DNA of 30,101 nt, taken from positions 1-30,101 of the forward strand of contig JAMQCK010000299.1 of assembly GCA_024196135.1 (NCBI GenBank), given 5' to 3'. This document shows positions 24,181 to 30,101 of the stretch, piece by piece. Source of the DNA: Pleurotus ostreatus/Saccharomyces cerevisiae fusant. Its lineage: Eukaryota; Opisthokonta. Below the pieces are notes generated by a model. That model had not been told where the DNA came from. It searched no databases and was given only the letters and a program-made list of their open reading frames with translations. Position numbers and translations under genes: made by a program. Position 1 is the stretch's first letter; the number at the start of each line of letters is the position of its first letter.

Positions 24181-25225
24181 TCACATTATAAGGCAGCCGC
24201 GCAGATGTCTTTTCCGCTTGCGTTCGGGGTCGACCGGATATCGTAGGCGCATTTGCCGTACGAGGTCTTCAAAAACATCGACGACATGCCAATTCCGCTT
24301 GGCCGACGTCTCGTAGAAGGGAAGGCCCCATTTGGCGGCCAAGGACTGCATCGCGTCCTTTTGAACTTCGCGTTCGCTCGGAAGATCCAGCTTGGTCCCG
24401 ACGACGACGATGGGAATATCCTGGAAAATCCGGCCGTCAGCGCTGATGATGATGGTGCTAGAACGCCAAGGCTCACCGTATTCCCGCCCTTGATTCTGTA
24501 GATCTGTTGTCGTAGGCTATCCACTTCGCGAAGACTAGCTTCCTGTGTCAAACTAGAAGATCTTCGTCAGAGAACCCAGCGAATAACATGCGAAGGACGC
24601 ATGCGGTACCTACCTGAACACGAGAACGAAACCATGACCGGACTGGGAAGAGTTCGACATGAGCGACGGGCGCAGCACCGCTGAGCCGCAAGGCGAACCT
24701 TGATGTAGACTTCGTTCAAGGACGTAAATTGTTCTGCCCCAGCAGTGTCAAGGACCTCGAGCTGAAATCACGAATTAGCCTGTGATGAGTCGGCAAAATC
24801 CGGATACGGGGAGGGAGCATGTCAGGAACGAGGGAACCTTAAAGCAGAGATGGGATGGAGAGATAACGTGGGACAGGGGGATCTCCCAGCGATTATGGTG
24901 ACGGGGGACGTACCGACGAGAGCTCCCCGTCTACTCGCACTGCGCGACGGTACTCCTCTGCTCGAGCGTGAGTTGTATAGCTGGCACGACGAAGGCGAGG
25001 GGCGCACCTTCAATGGTAGGGTCGTAGTGTTCTACGAAGATGTCGCGCATGTAGCGCACTGGTGATGCACAACATGAGCAGGAGGTCTGGAATGGAGAGT
25101 ATGGGACGAGACCTGTCAAAGCTGACTTCCCTACGCCCCCCGCTGCAAGTGGAGACGGTGAGAACGCGTGAGACGTTGAACCATTAGGACGCACCTCCGA
25201 GAACCACGATGTGAAAGTTACGCAT
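24181..25225 (-). CDS. Ras-family small GTPase, Rap/Rsr1-like
   Basis: A membrane-anchored GTP/GDP switch. Rap/Rsr1 members control polarity or bud-site choice, and the role here is not proven. Minus exons are 25225-25195, 25142-25113, 25058-25008, 24957-24914, 24761-24699, 24642-24614, 24552-24477 and 24420-24181, giving 187 residues numbered exactly like Ras. The P-loop is GAGGVGKS (10-17). The effector loop is YDPTIEEEY (32-40). Switch II is DTAGAEQF with Ala at 61, where Ras has Gln and Rap has Thr. G4 is TKLD (117-120) instead of NKxD, and G5 is ETSAK. The tail is basic (ERKRKRH) and ends CLIM, a CAAX box whose Met favours farnesylation. It shares its upstream region with the divergent cyclophilin gene. 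Confidence 0.9.
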
Positions 25226-25598
25226 GAGAGGTCGTCAATGTCGTGAGTGTAGCAGGCGAGACGTTAGTGCAGGATAGAGAGTGGGCGACGGTGAGGTGGC
25301 GGTCCAGTGCAAGAGACCAAGTGACTGGAATTTATCATGAAAACACAGACATCTTCCTGTAGCTCGTGGCGGCTTATTCCAAGGGCCAGCAGGAATCTAG
25401 CGCCATGATAGCGCATCAATCACGACACGTGCTACGGCCGGCATTCGGCTATAGCTCGGCAACCAGTCGGATTGGCGGAATCCTCCGGCGCACGTGGCCC
25501 AAGCGAATATCCGGCGACATGTGATCAGACACGACGCGCGCCGCGCGCCCTCGCAGCTTGACTTCACCCCACAACAGCCGCCGTCTTGCGTACGAACG
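25226..25598. promoter_or_regulatory. bidirectional promoter between GTPase and cyclophilin genes
   Basis: 373 bp separate the two divergent start codons. No TATA box stands out. The interval must hold the 5' control regions of both genes. Confidence 0.55.
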
Positions 25599-26856
25599 AT
25601 GCGGCCTCGAGTCTTTCTTGATATCTCTGTCAATCAGCATCCGATTGGAAGGTCAGCCCGCCCAATCACACAATCCCCGCCGCACCTCATTGCCTTCCAC
25701 AGGGTGATTTTCGAACTCTTCAATGACACCGCGCCCCGAACAAGCGAGAAGTTCGTCGACCTCTCTCATAAATCACAATAACTGACCATCCGCATCTTGC
25801 TAGCTTCCGCGCACTATGCACCGGCGAGAAGGGACTGTCACACACGGAGCATCCGCTCTACTACAAGAACAGTCCCCTCCACCGCATTATCAAAGACTTT
25901 ATGATTCAAGGGGGCGGTACGTGTCAACCTCATGCATTCCGCGAGTCATGCCAACATGCGACGTACTGCAGACATAGTCAAAGGTAACGGCACAGGCAGC
26001 CCAGAGTCCATTTACGGAGGCGCCTTCGAGGACGAGGACCTCGAACGCCCGGTAGACGCCGAAGGCCTACTATGTATGGCGAATAAGGGATCTGATACGA
26101 ACGGAAGCCAGTACTTCATCACGCTGAAGGAAGCGCCGCATCTCAATGGTACGCTCATTCGCTTACCGCGCCACTTTGACTAAGTACGTCCTGCAGGCAA
26201 ACATGTCGTCGTCGGACGAGTGATACGCGGCTTTGACGTCGTGCAGAAAGTTGCCGAGGTCGAGGTCGACGCCAAATTCCGGCCGGTCGTGCCCGTTGTC
26301 GTGTCCAACAGTGGCGAGCTAGAGCTTCGCCGCCCGCCTCGTAAGTCCGCACCGCCGACTACATGGGACCTGCCATTGATCCCTCCTGCAGCCAAACCCG
26401 CGAGCGAAGAGTCGGTATCAGATGAGGAGGACAGCCGCAGTCGCAAGCGCAAGTCCCGTCGCCGGTCTCCTTCCAGAAGCGTATCCTCCGACGAAGACCG
26501 CGACCGCAAGCGCAAACACAAAAGCAAGAAGTCCAAGCATCGCAAGCACCGCTCGCGCACGCCCGACGCACCAGCTCCACCCACCGAGCCCAGGCAAGAG
26601 ACCGAGGAGGAGTACGACGCCCGCCTCGAACGCGAAGAAAAGGAGCGCATCGAAGCGCGTCGAAAGGAAGAGCTCAGGCGCGTGCAGGAACAGCTCAAGC
26701 GCAGGCAGGAACGCGAAGCCAGCAACTCGGCCCCGGAGGGCCAAACCGGTATTAGGTTCAAGGGTGCGCACGAAGGCATCACTCGCTGTCCAACGCTCAC
26801 AATTTGTAGGTCGTGGGCGCATGAAGTACACCGATCCTGAGATCAGCCGTCGATAG
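25599..26856 (+). CDS. SR-rich cyclophilin (peptidyl-prolyl cis-trans isomerase)
   Basis: Exons are 25599-25651, 25703-25750, 25804-25916, 25972-26148, 26197-26763 and 26810-26856, giving 334 residues. The N-terminal cyclophilin domain (about 1-170) has [24 protein letters not shown] (catalytic Arg61, Phe66, Gln69), [27 protein letters not shown] and GKHVVVGRV. Where human CypA has Trp121 this protein has His (APHLNG), as in several nuclear SR-cyclophilins; such variants bind cyclosporin less well. The C-terminal half is a Ser/Arg/Lys-rich domain, then a Glu/Arg coiled coil, ending [11 protein letters not shown]. This layout fits PPIG/CYP63-like proteins of nuclear speckles that associate with splicing or the RNA polymerase II tail. 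That role is inferred from architecture. Confidence 0.93.
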
Positions 26857-27633
26857 TAGATGATAAGAGATCCCAGCTGTCATGGTGCAAACTCGTGTTG
26901 CTTGCGTGCCCACTCAACGTGGGCGGGCGGGCATACCATATTACCTCTCTTGCACGGTCATCACAGCGTTCAGCAACCGCGTACGTCGTTCGCAGAAATT
27001 CAGTGTGCAATTAAGCGGTATAGACTTGTAGGCAGTACGCTACTGGGTGGACGCGTGCCGTGAATCTTGCGCTATATTATACAACGCGCATGCTCGTGCT
27101 GGTCTTGACCGGGGATCGAAAGGTATGCCTTGACCAATGTGCGTCGGATCCGTAGGCGTTCGATTGGCTCGTGCTTGGGGAGCGCAATCGAGGCGAAGGG
27201 TTGCTCACGAGCTCATTGCGTGTAGTCCTTCGTAAGCGACGCGCCATCTAGCTCACGACTAGCGACTGCTCATGATGCGTTCCTTCATGATGCATCGACG
27301 TTCTGCCCAAAGATGGTCACGCCTTTACCACCACCCGCGCCCTCGTGAGGAGCTCTTGCTGCGCCACTGACTCCTCCTGCGCTCCTCGGCTTCATCTCTG
27401 TCTTCCATCATTTGCTTTCAGCATGCTTTGGTAGCCCGATAGCGCGACTAGCGCATTCGGAGCGGTCCTTCAGCACTTCTAGGTGGGTAGTGGACACATT
27501 CGTCGCGACTACAATACTCACATGAATCACAGCCCGTTACGATGATGCGGGGAGCTTTGGGATATAAAAGCGTGCAGTCTATGCACGGTGACTACCCATC
27601 CGACTTACCCTACCTTCGCGTCCCCATCTCACA
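26857..27633. promoter_or_regulatory. intergenic region with a TATA box for the downstream gene
   Basis: 777 bp without a supported gene or tRNA. GATATAAAAG at 27561-27570 lies about 65 bp upstream of the ATG at 27634, a normal TATA position. The rest shows no repeat or motif I can name. Confidence 0.5.
27561..27570 (+). promoter_or_regulatory. TATA box of the helical-protein gene
   Basis: GATATAAAAG, about 65 bp upstream of the ATG at 27634. Confidence 0.65.
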
Positions 27634-28749
27634 ATGTCTGACGACAACGTCCAGTCGTGGGAGGTAGATTTCGTGGTTGGGTATGCCAACCACGGAAAAC
27701 AACTCCCCAAGACCAAAGAAGAGTACTGCGCGCGCTTGCATATCTCAGGCGACGCTGCAACCAGAATTTCGGACTACATCGGGCCACTCATGGCGGTATA
27801 TGCTCCAGTGAGCGATATTTGATACTTGATCAATGCGCCAAACTGATCCAGTTGAGTAGGAACAGGAAGAATGCCAGATTTTCCACGACGAGAGCTACCC
27901 CGCCGCAAGCGAGGCTGCCTCCAGTGCCTTCGCCATAGCTCAGAGCGCCGTTCATGGTCACGAATACGGTACAGCAAGCACCACACCTCCTGCGCCCTGT
28001 AAGCTTACACGCTTTCACAGGCGATATTGTCCAAGCTATCAAGGACATTGATAACGCGTCCTCTGAAGAAGTAGAGCGACTGCAAAAAATCATCAGGGAC
28101 GGCATTGACGCAGAGGTCGAGACGCTCGCCCATGACCTCGATCAAGCGCAGAAGGTGCTCGATGGCCTTAACCCGCTCCAGGAGCGCACCCCAGGGGATT
28201 TTGACGCACTGGAACCTTGCCGTGTCACCTTGACTAGTTTCCATGCCGCTGAGCAGATCACCCTCGATGACCTGAACCTAAATCTGGCTCAGTTGCAATT
28301 CCAGGCGTCGCTCTTCTCACCAGGCTCGGCAGTGTGGCTTGCATTGCAGACTCGAATTGAGGAATGCGAGGCCATAGTTAGCGTTCAACAAGCTGTGGTG
28401 GTCGCCCTTGTCACTATTTTAGTGCGTTTCTTCACGCACCCGCGTGCACTTATACAGAGCGATAATCCATAGGATGACCTGCGCACGACCGCGCTCTACC
28501 TCGAACCGGCGACCGGCATCATAGGGAGGATGACGACAGAATGGTCTACCATCTACGACGCCCTGAGGGTGTTGCATGAGATGGTAGACTCGGACCTCCG
28601 TAATGCAAACGCAGTCCTAGTGGACCGCGTCGTGGCCGACTTGATTACTAAATGGAAGGAGCTGAAGGTTCAGGGTGCGTTTGACCGTCATCCTTCTTGA
28701 TGATGAGTGCACTAATGATTATACAGTCCAGGCTTACTGTCCGGGTTAG
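27634..28749 (+). CDS. unrecognised mostly helical protein
   Basis: Exons are 27634-27807, 27860-27968, 28021-28421, 28473-28674 and 28727-28749, giving 302 residues; introns are 51-52 nt. The third exon could instead be joined from a donor at 27957. I do not recognise the family with certainty, although proteins of this type occur as multi-copy families in Agaricomycetes. The N-terminal 60 residues contain FVVGYANHGKQLPKTKEEYC. The middle is long amphipathic helix (EEVERLQKIIRDGID, AHDLDQAQKVLDGL). A hydrophobic patch at the end of exon 3 (AVVVALVTIL) may be a short membrane-inserting or buried helix, with more helix after it. No signal peptide or catalytic motif is visible. Its own TATA box suggests regulated or high expression. 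Confidence 0.7.
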
Positions 28750-28970
28750 CAGTGTCTTCACCGTTTGGGCGACATTGAAGCTCAGGCCCTCACCGTCAAG
28801 AAAGCATATTTACCGGTGCCTTCGATAACCACTTTCCACTGCAGATCCGGGTGAATGAGGGCAGCTTCACGAACGATTCGTCCCCATATTATTCGATACC
28901 AGTGGCATATGTACTATACATGATCTCCGAGTTGTTTTCCTTAAGCAGATATGGGTTACGCTGGCGAAGC
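28750..28970. other. convergent intergenic spacer
   Basis: 221 bp between two converging genes. No feature seen. Confidence 0.4.
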
Positions 28971-29554
28971 TCAGAACCCGCCACCTTGCGCGCCGGGAAC
29001 AAAGTCACGGTCTCCAGGCCGATCTTCAGGGAGCCCGTGAGGTCGGTTCTGGTGTGCATGCTGCGTAGAGCCGGCGGTGCCAGGAATGATGCCAGGCTGC
29101 TGTTGCTGGGTCGAAGACGCGTGCGTCTGGCCCTGCGCGGTGTTCATATGCCCTGCACTAGTGACGCCCGATTCTGGCTTGCGTTCAGCGCACTGCACGC
29201 GATGGGAGGGAGGTCCGGTCATACCTGGGGGATGGTCAGCATTGCGATCGAAGAAAGACGGACCAGGCGTCAACGCACCTCCTGTCCTCGAGGATGCCGC
29301 GCCTCTCGACAGATCTGCGTTACCCTCGCGCATCTCGCGCTCGCCTTGGCGTACTACGTGCTCATTGTTGGTGGGGTCGACGGTGCTCAAGAGGTTTCCG
29401 CGGATGGTCTCGCCGAGGCCGTGGACAACTTGGGCTGCGCCTCTGGAGGCCAAGGTCAGTCTGGGAGACTAAAAGAAGGAATATGGGGAACGCACTTGAG
29501 CTTGTTGTGGGTAGACGCGCCCGTCGAGGTGTTCTGATTTCTGGTAGAGTCCAT
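28971..29554 (-). CDS. small hydrophilic Gly/Gln-rich conserved fungal protein
   Basis: Minus exons are 29554-29496, 29442-29279 and 29224-28971, giving 158 residues. The N-terminal part has the helical motif KLKGAAQVVHGLGETIRG followed by a charged segment (HVVRQGEREMREG). This resembles small CsbD-like, stress-associated hydrophilic proteins of fungi and bacteria, but the match is by eye only. The C-terminal half is low-complexity (Gly, Gln, His, Pro) and ends in GLPEDRPGDRDFVPG. An additional short intron in the last exon is possible. A TATATAA box on the minus strand at 29607-29613 lies about 53 bp upstream of the ATG, supporting the start. Confidence 0.65.
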
Positions 29555-29606
29555 GTTTGTTGTTTGAGGTGAAGAAGAGCTGCTGAGATGTTAGACGCTC
29601 GCGAGG

Positions 29607-29613
29607 TTATATA
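29607..29613 (-). promoter_or_regulatory. TATA box of the small Gly/Gln-rich protein gene
   Basis: TATATAA on the minus strand, about 53 bp before the start codon at 29554. Confidence 0.6.
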
Positions 29614-29774
29614 GTCGCCCGCGCCGCCCCGCGATGACAGAGTCCATGAGCTCATGGGCAGAATTGGTGTAGAGGAGAGCGCAGTATGACGTCGGATCGT
29701 CAGTGCCATTGTCGGCCGGTCACGCGCATGGTTGATTCGTATTTAAATAGTATTTACATGTATCTAACCACGCG

Positions 29775-29996
29775 ATGGACGGTGCGCCCACTGGCGCCCA
29801 CGTCCCGCGCCCCGCGCGCGCCTACGCGCCCCCGGCGCTCTACCTGCGTTCCTCAACGCAGCGTCATCCGTCAGCAGACTCGGTGGACGACAGTCCTCTG
29901 TCTGCTGACCGGTCAGCTCTCGTCTGCGTCCCTTGCCGGAGCTGCGTGGCCATTGGCTGCCCTTTCGAGACATGCCCTTGTCCGATGTCTCCCTGA
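29775..29996 (+). CDS. possible small cysteine-rich ORF at the window edge
   Basis: ATG at 29775 opens 73 codons ending TGA at 29994-29996. The C-terminal end is cysteine-rich (CVPCRSCVAIGCPFETCPC). The N-terminal half is Pro/Ala/Ser-rich. A TATTTAAATAGTATTTA AT-rich stretch lies about 20-35 bp upstream. No family is recognised. An overlapping frame stays open to a possible splice donor near 30077 (TCAG/GTGCGT), so this may instead be the first exon of a gene running out of the window. Confidence 0.3.
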   Translation: MDGAPTGAHVPRPARAYAPPALYLRSSTQRHPSADSVDDSPLSADRSALVCVPCRSCVAIGCPFETCPCPMSP

Positions 29997-30101
29997 GACA
30001 TGGACTCCTCGTATACCCTGGGGGGAGCCCGAGAGGTCTTCGGCGTTCTTCGTTCTGACCTCCCGGATCCCCTCAGGTGCGTAGTACGAGTCCGGGGCGG
30101 C

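Overview
The window is nuclear DNA of a filamentous basidiomycete, most likely an Agaricomycete (wood-decay/polypore type is a guess). The evidence is the gene architecture: compact genes split by many 46-61 nt GT..AG introns with CTRAY-like branch points, GC-rich coding sequence, divergent housekeeping pairs, and DNA transposons of types common in Agaricomycetes. Exon structures were read by hand from splice signals, frame continuity and family motifs. Every protein gene modelled below closes to an intact frame except the hAT relic.

Left third (1-10.2 kb): mobile-element territory. A structurally complete DNA transposon occupies 316-5060. It has inverted repeats of about 117 bp, a perfect 8-bp target-site duplication, and a five-exon gene for a 1334-residue transposase with acidic motifs resembling the P-element/THAP9 group and Cys/His clusters at the C-terminus. 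It sits within or beside a diverged direct repeat. A gene-poor stretch (5.07-7.9 kb) follows, with at most one doubtful small gene. Then come the decayed 3' part of a hAT transposase (7.9-9.3 kb) and a 775-bp non-autonomous hAT-like element (9429-10203).

Right two thirds (10.5-30.1 kb): dense housekeeping genes. In order these are the CAAX protease STE24 (-) divergent from the anaphase-promoting-complex subunit APC10/DOC1 (+), an NmrA-like NAD(P)-binding protein (+), a DDT-WHIM-PHD chromatin protein (-), an alpha/beta hydrolase (-), the DEAD-box helicase Dbp2/p68 (-), a Rap/Rsr1-like Ras-family GTPase (-) divergent from an SR-rich cyclophilin (+), an unrecognised helical protein (+), and a small hydrophilic glycine/glutamine-rich protein (-). 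The far right end may hold another small gene.

Functional links: STE24 is the type of enzyme that cleaves farnesylated CAAX proteins, and the GTPase ends in a CAAX box (CLIM). Whether it is a substrate is inference. Dbp2 and the SR-cyclophilin both act in RNA metabolism. The most notable signals are the intact transposon, the single long structured intron in DBP2 at helicase motif V, the GTPase with alanine at the Gln61 position, and the non-autonomous hAT-like element.
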